NCBI GenBank assembly: GCA_004352715.1
Contig: SCFE01000010.1
Span: forward strand, 541,672 to 605,671
Source of the DNA: Hofstenia miamia
Taxonomy: Eukaryota > Xenacoelomorpha > Acoela
Length of the DNA stretch: 64,000 nt
Direction of reading: 5' to 3'
The notes below the pieces were generated by a model that was not told the origin of the DNA, searched no databases, and saw only the letters and a program-made list of their open reading frames with translations. Position numbers and translations under genes: made by a program. Each line of letters begins with the position of its first letter. Position 1 is the stretch's first letter. Shown one piece after another: positions 1-12,200 of this stretch.

Positions 1-1830
1 TTGGAAGTATTTCATAAGGATAAATTAAAATTTATTAATTCGCACGCTACTGCGCTGGAATGCCGTTCGCCGCTTGGAATTTCATTGAGACGAAGCATCG
101 GGATTGCTAAATAGCCCAACTCTCATTCAATCATTTACCACTTTTAGAAATTGTGTAATTAACTCCTAATGCAAGCTTCCTTCATCTCAAGTAATTGATT
201 TTTCAAATCACCTCGCTTTCAATTAGTTTATTTTAGTCGCTGACCTCAATGTTTGTAGAATTCCCGATAAAATCAAAAATATTTTAATCAGACATCGCTA
301 CGATATCTGTTCCTTGACGTTATCGATTGGACTTCAACACGTTTGCATTTTTCATGCCGTCCTAGCAATTGGTCTCTAGTTTCACGTTATAAAAAACAGT
401 TTTTTTACATATTGACCTTAGATATCCATTCTTCAGGCAATAACAATAATCTAGTTTCTTGGAATCATATATCGACATGCTAAAATGTTGGTATCAAAAT
501 CCGATATTGTAAAATTGGCATTCTATGAAGCCGCTCTGCTCATTGAGGTCTGTTTTGTAACTCAATGGTATAATTTGTCATCTTGTTGTTTTGGAATGTA
601 AACAAATTTTGTATTGATTCAAATTAAAGACATAGGGCCAGCCCACTCTATTTTGTACTCCGGTAGAAATTAATCAAATTAGCCTAATTTTTTCCCGTTA
701 GACATATATTTTGTTTTTGGTTTGTACTGCATTTTTGAAAAAATCACTGTTTATCAATACGGTTTTAACAAGAACGGGCTCCAAATACTACTCATCCAAT
801 TGACCCAACGACGGAAGGGTGCACTAGGAGCTATGCTTGTGCAGAATTTTTCCCGTAAATTTGTACCTCGTCAAATTATTTTGTCTTTAATTTGTACCCC
901 ATAGAGCAGCGTGTACAAAATAGTGACCTGCAAATGGCTCTTTAATATTGTTACACAAAATAATTCATTGAGCATTTAAATGTAATTAACTTGATATGTG
1001 CTTCTAAGTATGCGTATAAGAGTAATATGCCGAAGTTTTTAAGCTCTGCTCGGCTCGCCACATAGAACCTTTCAATGAGGCTTTTTAGTCCTATAGTTTT
1101 TTTAAAAATATTGCACTCTTAGAATTTTCTACATAGCTCTTCCTATTATTTAATAAGCTTTTGAAAATAAGATTATAAAAAGGTATATTTAATGAAAAAA
1201 TATGAAAAATCTGCATAATCAAATTAACAAGTAGAACTATAAATTTGCTTGGCTCGTTTTGGGCTCGTTGTATATCGAATGCAGTGCTCCAGCTCAACTT
1301 GTTGACAAGTCTTGGTCATGTGCATCTGTAGGATTGTGTCTTTACCATGTTTGACTTCCCAAGCACTGCTTCAATGAATTTTGCTGGACTCTAATGAGAT
1401 GGGCCTTTTATTAGAATTGTTTGGAGTTATTTTGAAACCGTTAACACTTCCCTAATGCTGGTTGACACATTGATTTACTAAAAATAGTTGATTAACGAGC
1501 TTGCAAGTTTATGACATGTGTCTCTTTAACTTATGACTATATTTCCCTGTCAATGTTAGTCTGTCTTCTGTGGGAATACATCAATTAGCGTTTTATGAAT
1601 TTGTCATGTTTATAAGTATCCTTGTCTTTTTATTAAATAGCGTCTTCTCTCTGATATGCATTGAAAAACGGCATTCAATTAACCGAAATTTATTTTTAGC
1701 ATTTGAGAGTTGTGCTCTGCATTTCCTGCAAATATAATATATAGTTAGGTACTGGGGAGTTCTTATAATTTTCTGTCTTTGACTTTATTATGATGAAGTT
1801 CGTTTCTTTCTTTTAACCAACAGTTTTTAG
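1..1830 (+). other. Intronic or upstream DNA before the first visible HDAC exon
   Basis: No exon, RNA gene or promoter is supported. Because exon 1 enters in mid-codon, the stretch next to it is intron. It contains one truncated hAT-like MITE copy (about 1033-1313). The small open frames here have no recognisable protein and sit in AT-rich sequence. Confidence 0.5.
1033..1313 (-). mobile_element. hAT-like MITE family A, truncated copy
   Basis: Shares most of its sequence with the copies at 6894 and 24523: the CGGCTCGCCACATA block, CATAGCTCTTCCTATTATTTA, and the end GTTGACAAGTCTT. The outer end at low coordinates is missing, so there is no target duplication to check. Strand is nominal; the copy runs the same way as the one at 6894. 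Confidence 0.7.
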
Positions 1831-1933
1831 GTGCGAATGCCTCAGCAGATGTCAAACATAAACTTCAGAATTATCTTTTGAATAAGCAGCGGCAAAAACA
1901 ACAGGAAATGTCGTGCAAGTCAGCCTTTTATCT
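1831..1933 (+). CDS. HDAC4: HDAC exon 1 (first visible): MEF2-binding helix
   Basis: Acceptor ...tttttag at 1830, donor gtaagt at 1934. It enters with 2 bases of a split codon and leaves with 2 (CT). The peptide [20 protein letters not shown] aligns by eye with the vertebrate HDAC4 segment ASTEVKMKLQEFVLNKKKA, which binds MEF2. Because the exon starts in mid-codon, at least one coding exon lies upstream; I could not find it in 1-1830. An alternative acceptor at 1823 would put an in-frame TAG in the exon, so 1831 is preferred. Confidence 0.85.
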
Positions 1934-3608
1934 GTAAGTTTTGCTAGTTTCAGAACTTGACATCATGTAATACTTCATAATATATTTCCTGAGTTGTGGC
2001 TACACCAACATTTTTGGTCTAAGTGTGCAGCCCAATTCATGTTTATGAGGGCTACTTGCAATGAATAAATAAATATATATGAGCACAGAATACTATGACT
2101 TTTGCATCAATTGCCTTGAGTTTGTGGTTTTCCATAGTATCCTTCATCCTCTTTGATGCACGGACAAAATAATTGGATTTTTCACCCCACTACTATGTCA
2201 ATCTCGCTATTATGCCATTTTCCCTCAGTCCTGACAATTTGTACACACAAAAATGAATTTATTTTCGTCAACCGAGGATTATGGACAGTTTTGGTCTGAA
2301 ATGATATGCATGTATATTTTTTTATTTTAAGAGAATAAAAATGTTCTTAAAGTATAGAATAAAACTCTTACACACATGTACAATACAAACTCTTGTTTTA
2401 AAAATCTAGAATAAACCTGCTGTTACAAACTCTCGTTACTATGTCATTCTCGCTACTACGCCACTTTTTGAGATTTTACTATATGTATATATATATATAT
2501 ATAGGTTGGTTTCAAAGGGGCTAGTTATTTCATAAGATTATAAAATTTGACGGGAAAATATTTTTTTTTTCAATCTTTATAGTTAATTGTTTTGGATTTT
2601 AGAAAAACCCAAGAGTAATGTTCAATTATGTCCTACTTCTTCTGCAATCACAGTGAACATTCGATTGACTGGAGTAAGTTGGGTGTGATGTTTTTGATTT
2701 TTTGGCTGCTTTCAGCTGTTCAAGTGTCTCGGGTTTGATGCATCCTAGATAATGCACTGTTTTGTTGAAATATGATTATTGAGATAAAAATGAATTTCAT
2801 TTGTCCAACGTGTACGTTTTAACATATGATGTTGATAGAAGAACCAATCACTAAATGACCAACGTTGAACGTAGTTTGCAGCTTGAATTCTTGTAGGGTA
2901 TAAGGATGGAGTTTTAATTTGGTACAAGGTACTTTTCGAACAGTAGATTAAGCGATAAGAACAGAACCGGCCAGTTGAAGTAAATGATTTTCTTTGTTCA
3001 TTTGTATCCGATGAAGAACTCGGTCTTTCGCTCTTTTGCTCATCTAACGACAGTGCCTGCATCATCAAATTCCTTCAGTTGCATAATGGATTGTAAAGTA
3101 GCCCCATAAAGTGATGATCTTTCGCATAGTTTAGTAGGTGATTCTCCGTTCTTATAAAAAAGCTTGACTCGATTTTGCCCAGACTCTGTAACAACCAAAA
3201 ACTAAAACAAAGTGTGTTACAATCTATTTTCTAACCATTTTATAACCAACCCGTATATATAGTCCCGTCAAAAGCCTTTGGCCACCTCACATAAAGCACA
3301 TGCAAACAATCAAAGTGCAGTATAGTTAATGTTGTTCGTAAAATTTAAAACTAGTTTCTAATTTTGTTGATTCTCAGATGCAAATGCTTGCGTAAGGTAT
3401 ACACCATTCGCCCAAATAGTTTTTGCGAACTGTATATATTCTTATGCCCACACTGACACACCCCTGTCAATAGAAAAAATTGCTTTCCTGCTCAGAATGT
3501 ACAACAAATATTATACAGTGCTCAATAGTTCTGAAGTATTTTGCCCGTTCTAAATCAAGAATACCAAACTTGTGTATTGTCAATATGAGTATTGCAAATT
3601 ATATATAA

Positions 3609-3653
<45 letters not shown>

Positions 3654-4029
3654 AGTGGAAAAAAGAATTCAGTGACCCATGATTTGTCATAGTTATTTTT
3701 AAATTTGATTTGGTGTTGCAGAAAAAGGAATTCATCAATGTTGAGACATAATTACCACTGTTTACTTCAAATCTCAAGGAAAAATGCTACAATGCTTGTA
3801 GTTAGCGAATCTTTTCTTGGAAAAATGCATTCGACCACTTCATACCAAATCAGAGAATCTGTAAAAAATTTCATTAGTTGAGCTTTTTTCAGTCTATTTA
3901 TATTGAAAATGTCTAATAACAGTCTTTCTTCGCCATATATGATGCTTGGTTACGTACCTCTTGCCATCCAAGCTACCCCTTAGTTACGCCATTGATATGC
4001 CCATGCATGTATACATGTGCATACTTATG

Positions 4030-4066
<37 letters not shown>

Positions 4067-5155
4067 GGAAAAAACAATTCGGCCACCCATGATTTGTCAT
4101 AATAATTTCATTGGTTGAGCTTTTCTCAGTTTATTTATATTGAAAATGTCTAACAACAGTTTTTCTTCGCCATATATAATGCCTGCTTACGTACCTCTTG
4201 CCATCCGCGAGTTGATTATCTCGAAACTTTTGAAAGGGATGAGCCAACGTAATATAGAGCGACCTCGATGTACTGTCGAGGATATCATCAGACGTTTCAC
4301 TTCTGAAAACATCATTACCCCAAGCCAAAGTCCAGAAGACCACAGAAAACCTCCAAAACCTCCCAATCAGCTCTTGTGTGTCTTTCAAAGCGAAATCCCA
4401 TGAAGACTTCAGGGGAACTTCGCAAGGAATGGACTGATGGTCACCTCGTGACTGCAAGAACTGTGCGAAACATCCTGAAGAAGTACTCAATTGGGACTTT
4501 CGTGGCACCCAGACAGCCATTCTTAATCTCAAAGCNGCATGCAGATTGTGTTACTTAATGACATTGACCTTTATACCAGCCCCTTCCCATGCCAGTCCAA
4601 TGAAATTTTCTGATCACCCATCCTCAGCATAATCTTAATTGAGTAATTTTTGAAATCTCTTGCCTCAGTTTCTTTATTTATGGCCTCAGTCTCATGCTTG
4701 TCCCAGTCCCAGGGGTGCACCCAGAATTTTTTCTGAGGAAGGTAACTATTATATATATATATATATATATATATAAAGTAGTGGAAAAAAGAATTCAGTG
4801 ACCCATGATTTGTCATAGTTATTTTTAAATTTGATTTGGTGTTGCAGAAAAAGGAATTCATCAATGTTGAGACATAATTACCACTGTTTACTTCAAATCT
4901 CAAGGAAAAATGCTACAATGCTTGTAGTTAGCGAATCTTTTCTTGGAAAAATGCATTCGACCACTTCATACCAAATCAGAGAATCTGTAAAAAATTTCAT
5001 TAGTTGAGCTTTTTTCAGTCTATTTATATTGAAAATGTCTAATAACAGTCTTTCTTCGCCATATATGATGCTTGGTTACGTACCTCTTGCCATCCAAGCT
5101 ACCCCTTAGTTACGCCATTGATATGCCCATGCATGTATACATGTGCATACTTATG

Positions 5156-5192
<37 letters not shown>

Positions 5193-8100
5193 GGAAAAAA
5201 CAATTCGGCCACCCATGATTTGTCATAATAATTTCATTGGTTGAGCTTTTCTCAGTTTATTTATATTGAAAATGTCTAACAACAGTTTTTCTTCGCCATA
5301 TATAATGCCTGCTTACGTACCTCTTGCCATCCGCGAGTTGATTATCTCGAAACTTTTGAAAGGGATGAGCCAACGTAATATAGAGCGACCTCGATGTACT
5401 GTCGAGGATATCATCAGACGTTTCACTTCTGAAAACATCATTACCCCAAGCCAAAGTCCAGAAGACCACAGAAAACCTCCAAAACCTCCCAATCAGCTCT
5501 TGTGTGTCTTTCAAAGCGAAATCCCATGAAGACTTCAGGGGAACTTCGCAAGGAATGGACTGATGGTCACCTCGTGACTGCAAGAACTGTGCGAAACATC
5601 CTGAAGAAGTACTCAATTGGGACTTTCGTGGCACCCAGACAGCCATTCTTAATCTCAAAGCAAAGATTGCGCCGGGTGAGGTGGGCCAATTTAATGAGAG
5701 ACAATTCATCTTAACATTGGTCTAATGTTATATTTTCAGATGAGTCAAGATTTGAGCTATACTCATCAAAAGGAATGTTGATAAACTGGGCAGAAGTTCA
5801 GATTCTTGTTTCAATTTACTCGGGGGGNGGTGGGAAGTCTGTAATGGTATGGGGTGCAATATGGAAGTGGGGCTTTCTCAATTGTTCCCATTACTGGTAC
5901 TCTCCGAAGCTCTCAATATGCTCGGATTCTAGAAAAGGAACTCTTGCCACTTCTTACAAGTGATTCAATATATCAGCAGGATAGTGCTCTCAATGTCATA
6001 CCTCAAAAGAAATGAAGAACGCTTCGACAATAATGGGGTTGCTATCCTTGCTGAATGTCCTGGCCAATCTCCAGACCTTAACATTGCCGAAAATTTCTGG
6101 AAAGACGTCAAATTTCCCATTGGACAGCATACTCTTCACATTGAAGACGAGCTGTGTACCGGAATAAACAAAGAATTTTGTGCAATTCACAACAGCTTTA
6201 TTGAAGGACTTTTGCTTCAATCCCTGCTCGCCTTGAAGCTGTTATTCGCTCAAGGGGACACCCTACAAAAAATTAGAAGAGAGAATTTTGTTGCTAAGTG
6301 CTTATAATGCATAAATTATTAATTTATGTATGTTATTTTGAATTTAATTTTTTCGGATTTGCTTACTTGTTAAAATTTTCAGGTGGCCGAATACATTTTT
6401 CCAATACAAGTTTTCTAATTTTGATTAAAAATTAATAGTCAATTGTTATTCTACATATTTTATGGTATTAGACATAGAAATTCTCCTTTCTTAATCATAG
6501 TAACACTTAGTTATAATCGTAGGCACACTCTATCCAATGAATGTTCATTATTTATTCAATATAGCATATTTCTAGTATTGTAGATATATATATTGGTTGT
6601 AGTATTAGAGTATTGGTAGTTTGCTGACACTCCCAAAATTAGTGCATTTCAACGGGTATTTATATGTAGTGGCATCGGAAATGAAAGGGGTTGAAAGGTA
6701 TATGATAGAAAGGTGGAATTGTGACTATGTACCCCTGAAAGATACTAAATTTGTTATATGTATTGCCAGTTTATACAGCCTGTTGTGGTGAAAAAATTAT
6801 ATGCAAATTGCAATTTTTAAAAATTCATGTATCCCTTCTAACAAAGCCGTCTTTCTAATATTTATGATAAAGTTGACTTAACCTGTAATGTTACAGACTT
6901 GTCAACGAGCCGACATTTCCAAGCTCGACTCGTTTAAATTTTGTGTAAGTTCGGCTCGGCTCGCCACATAAAATCTTTGAATGAGGCTCGTTTTAGCTCG
7001 GTATTTTTTAAAAATATTGTGCTCAAAGAATTTTTTACATAGCTCTTCCTATTATTTAATAAACATTTCTTAAATAAAACTATAGGAAAGGCATACTACG
7101 TGCAAAAAATAAGAAAAATCTCCTTAATCAAATTAACAAGCAGAACTATAAACTTGCTTTGCCTAAAATAGGCTCATTTTCGGCTCGTTGTATATCAAAT
7201 ATTGTGCTCAAGCTCGGCTCGGCTCGGCTCGTTAGAAGCTCGGTTCGTTGAAAAGTCTTTAATGTTATATTATTCGGATGCTACTGTCTATATGTATACT
7301 TCTCATTCTTGTATATGGATTTTACTGTGCTATTTAAAGCACCATTATGATGAAGTTTATAAATGTCCCTAATTCTTCATTGGGTGGATCCTGAATTTAA
7401 TGCGTTAATTTTCCCGCCTTAATTTTTCATTTGGATAGGCTACACTCTGTCTCTTATACACATCAGCACTTCTAATTCAAGCGTCTTACTATTTTATAAG
7501 AGTGTTTTATTAATGTCTGATTTATACGAAACGAGTTGCTTTAATTAGTACTATAATGGTTATTTTTGTAAAATATATTCCCATTTAGCCGCAATTGCAG
7601 TTGGGAAGCATTAGTTTTCTTACATTTGCTTTATTTGCATTAAGAATGACCGCAACTGAGATTGTCATAAATTAGTTCTGCGCTGAAAACAAGTCGAGAC
7701 TTGAATATTTTTAATTTTGTTACTCCCTTTAAATTCTTCGGCCTCGAACTGCCTGGAGATTGATAATTTGAGACCCGTTCACATCCAGTCTTTGGTCTTA
7801 CCAAGGACGCCTATATTAATATAGGCGTCCTTGGGTCGAACTAAGAGCATTAGACAATACTCAAAATTCTGCATGTAGAAAACAAAATTTTATAAAAATC
7901 ACTTTTTTACCAACATTTTTGTAATTTAAGTTTCATTAAATATGCTGAGATCGTTAAGAGAAATGAGCTAAAATTGCTGTCTTAATTTACAATTATGTTT
8001 GTAATCCAGTCATTACTTCTTCATAGGAGTAATTCTAATCGTTAAATCGATCGTATGCACTTTTAATACCGTTCCTCTCTTTTGACCAACAGCGGGGTAG

Positions 8101-9222
8101 ACGTTTTTATTCTGTTTATGAATGATCGCGATAGACGTTCGCAGTTTTCGTTAGCCAGGTCAATTGCAATATACTGCCACATGGGGGAAGCAGATTGACA
8201 AATGTTCTAAAGAATTCGTTATTTTTGAATATCTAGTCATGTTCTTTATTATCAACTGTGCATCACTGTAGTTGCTATATCGAGAAAGTATTTTCATAAA
8301 TTGAAGTTAATTAAATATCTATTTTAAGCTTAGAAATAAATTTATTCATTAAATGCAAACGACTATATATATATATATATATATATAATGGCGTAAGGTA
8401 ACTTAAAGAACATGAAGTTCATTCTGAAGTTCCTTGAGCACAATTTTTCTTGTTATTGACATTACTAGCATGCATGACTAATGAAATCTGTGTAAGGCAG
8501 GAGATCAGGTACTAGTTCATTTAGAGAATATAGATCTTTGATTATATAGATAGAGATTTTTTTGTTAAATATCTTCCTTGTAGTGTCAGTATTGATTACA
8601 ACTTGCAGCAGTGTTTTTCAGAATATTCTCGATGGCTAGTGTATTTGAAATGTAAAGTAACGCGGTTATTTCAACAGTTTAGCTCTGCAAGTAATTTTCA
8701 ATGACTGGATGCTGAAGTTATGAGAGTCGCGGCATTCGATTTTGGCGTTGTGCTATTTTTAGAAGAAACCAATCGACAAAGCTGTTCTCAGTATTTCTCC
8801 TCCGATTATTTTAACTAGCCAATTCATTTTTCAATGTCGTTGTTTGAAGTTTCTAGAATTTGCGTATCTCTCTTGCACCTTTCAAATTAGAAGACATTTA
8901 TTTTTGGTTCCCTTAAAGTTATAACATTTTATAACATATTTTTGCTTGAGCAATCAAGTATTCCTTTCATTATTTAAATGTCCGCTTTCTTTGGCATCTA
9001 TACATATATATATATATATATATATATATNNNNNNNNCTAGCCAATTCATTTTTCAATGTCGTTGTTTGAAGTTTCTAGAATTTGCGTATCTCTCTTGCA
9101 CCTTTCAAATTAGAAGACATTTATTTTTGGTTCCCTTAAAGTTATAACATTTTATAACATATTTTTGCTTGAGCAATCAAGTATTCCTTTCATTATGTAT
9201 ATGTCCGCTTTCTTTGGCATCT

Positions 9223-9261
<39 letters not shown>

Positions 9262-12200
9262 TAGGAAGTATAAATTAAAAGTTAGATATATTTTATGATT
9301 CTAGAACTCTTCATTCGGACTTAGTTCAAAATTATGTCTTAATTCGTTAAGTAGCTTTTTTCCTTACTCTCTCAGCAGCAGTAATTATTTTGTTGATTAG
9401 CTGAAATTCTCTGGATGTAATTTCGCTTCGTATTGCAAATTATAATCACGATTCATTGACGAAGGTTGACTTTTCTAATTGACTCTAATTAAGTCTTTCC
9501 TTGGCAGCAAGATAAACAGTTCGTGCTCAGGAATACCTTGACATTTTAATTAAAGCCATCAATCGTATTTCGGTTTGTTTATATTCTCCTTTTAGTTCCC
9601 GTCAAGGTAAATTATTCCTCAATTTAATCCTACATAATCCCTTGAGTTTATTTTTTCATATCACGTTTCAAGTGTAGTTATTGGTCATTTATGCAATTAT
9701 TTACTTTGGTCAAATAAATTGCGGTTTTAGTAGAATTCTACAGAACCATCCAGTCCCAATTGGTACATTTTACTATCTGGGACAATAAATGAAAATACTG
9801 GAACTATTGATTTAAGAATATTACTTCTGGCAATGAGTATATTTTGTGGGTCACAAGAATCCAGAATATTTCATGGGGCTGGGACCAATAACATTCTGGT
9901 CCCGCAGCCCCATAGTTTTTAGAGGTGTTTTTTCTTGAGAATTGCGCTTCGCCATTACACATTTATATTCATCTAGATCGCTTTCTCACCTGAATCGAGA
10001 ATTTTTCAAAACAATATGTGGCATAGTTATGACACGTGTTGTATGTGACATTGAATGATTTCATCCAAAGAATCAGAATTCTTCTTATTAAATGTGTGAT
10101 TATTTGGGTTCTGTGGGACCAGAAGTTATTGATCCCAGTCTCATCAGACTTATTGGATTTTTCGCATTGCAAGTCCCATTAAGTATTCCAGTCCCACAGC
10201 TTTACTTCTATTTTGCCATAAATTATCTAAAAATTATGAATTGAAATTCTGAAAGGCATGGTCTCCGTTTATTCAATTATTATCTCACTTCCCAACACAA
10301 TTGCATTAGATGGCCGAACCCTATTGATGAAATGACATTAAACGTATTTACAGGAACAATATCGCGTAAATGTGTTACTAGCACTATCACTTTAAAATCA
10401 AACCCACGATGTGTTCAGAGTCCTTTACTTTTCAAGACCGAGATACAACATACGTTCAGTTTTTAGAGCTTATTCAATTCGTATTTCAAGCTAACTGTAG
10501 ATTTCAGCGGCCCTATTGATTGTGAATAATTACGTGTAGACTTTCGTGCAGTTAATTTTTAATTTGGAAGTGCTTTTTTCCTTCTCTTGTCCCTTATTTG
10601 TAGTTTACGGCTCTCGGCGTTGACTAAAATCTAATTTAAGCCTTTGATTTATATTTATTCAATTTAAATACTTTATTGGAAATTATATAAATGTTTTATT
10701 CCATTTTCTTTTCAAATTAATATAAAGAAATGCACTGCGCTCATAAAACTGCTTATTTTATTTAAATGGTAAGCTAGCTTCATAATTTAAAGTTAAATTA
10801 AAACTCTGTTATGGTTGTTTGGCTTCAGATTAGTAAAGATATTGCAAATATTATTTTTACGTTTATTACTCAATTGCATTATCCATCTCTAGAAATAGGT
10901 CTTCTACCCAACGCAATTATTTATAGAAGGAAATCAATCGCATTTTACATACACTATACGTCTTATTTAACAACAAGTACACAATAAAAATCTTGTGTAA
11001 ATGCAAGAGAGTTTAGGGTTCTCTGGGGTCCAAAATTTACAACAATTATTTGTAATATTCTGAAATCCATGGTCCCAGTTTTTCTTTTCTGATCCCACTG
11101 AAAAATTATTTCAGTCCCATACGACTCTATGGTTCCGTAGAACCCTAGTAAATTTTCTTAATCATCACCGATCCTACCCAACTTTCTTGCAGCTCTTGCA
11201 CACTCTTCAATTTTCAGATGTTTGTTTTTTTCTAATAAAAAATACCTTTCTTTAACGATTCACTTTGACCTATTGATAGTTTTCTCATTTTTTTAAACCC
11301 AATCGTTCGAATTCCCTTTCTTCCAATAAATCAATTGAAAATTCTTGTCGTTAACTATACGTTTTGATCAGGTTTTAAGCATAGTATCGCGAATATATCA
11401 ATTCAAATCTTTGCTGTTGTAAACTCTTGCAGCAATTCCAACGTTTGCTGAGAGCTTTTTAATTATAACGAATAAATCCACAATCGTTATTGGGAAACCA
11501 ATTATTCCCAAGAGAAGTACTTTTATGAAAGCTATCCTTTAATTAGTGGATAAAAGACATTTGTGTTCTGCTTAGCTATTTTCGAATCACTTCACAATTC
11601 GTTTTCCCTCTATAAATATATTATAATTTATTTTACGTGCATGCTTGTCAATGTCAGCAGATGTCTAAAAATATGATTTCTTTGTATTTTCGTTTATTTT
11701 GCTGCTTCTATTTTCGTCATTTTTAATGACATTTGGTTTATTTCCAATTCTCTGTTTATTTATATACCAAATTTGTTGATATCAACACATTGGGCTACCT
11801 GCACTAATTCCAAACCAATTATGTCAAATAGCCGCGATGTCGCATATTTTCCTTGCTAAAGCAAAATTGAGTTCAGTCTATACAGGTGCTACTGAATTCT
11901 TTTTATTTTCAAATAATTCCTTACAACTTGTCGGGTGATCAATATCGAAATCCTTCATAACTCTTCATGCAAAGGACTATGCAATCTTTCATTTTTGCAA
12001 CTAATATTCAGTTTCCTAAACGGTCTGCACGACATTAAAGATACAAAAAATACGTAGGAATTGTGCTTTATAGACACACCTATTGGTAATATTGCAACAC
12101 AAATTTTCTGATGACATAATATTGTAATATTTTTATTTGTTAAACAGAGAATATCACTTTTTGGCCAACTAGTAACTTGCAAACTGCAGATTATGTTGGC

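Larger units (their letters stand above)
3613..5187. repeat. (AT)n microsatellites around the Tc1 copies
   Basis: Runs at 3613-3649, 4032-4062, 4749-4775 and 5159-5187 each directly precede a Tc1-type end. TA-rich sites are the natural target of Tc1 elements. Comparable runs occur at 2485-2503, 8364-8388, 9001-9029, 9225-9258, 27511-27542, 27743-27771, 36045-36070, 38024-38054 and 62741-62768. Confidence 0.9.

Noticed and set aside
722-904. 60-codon open frame near the window start, tested as an upstream HDAC exon
   Set aside because: It does not resemble the Gln-rich N-terminus of class IIa HDACs and lacks a donor in the required phase 1.
4131-5709. - strand open frames of 133 and 150 codons over the Tc1 copies
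   Set aside because: They are antisense to the recognisable transposase frames and match no known protein.
11295-11320. tRNA-like GTTCGAATTCC box
   Set aside because: No cloverleaf, anticodon stem or acceptor stem can be built around it.
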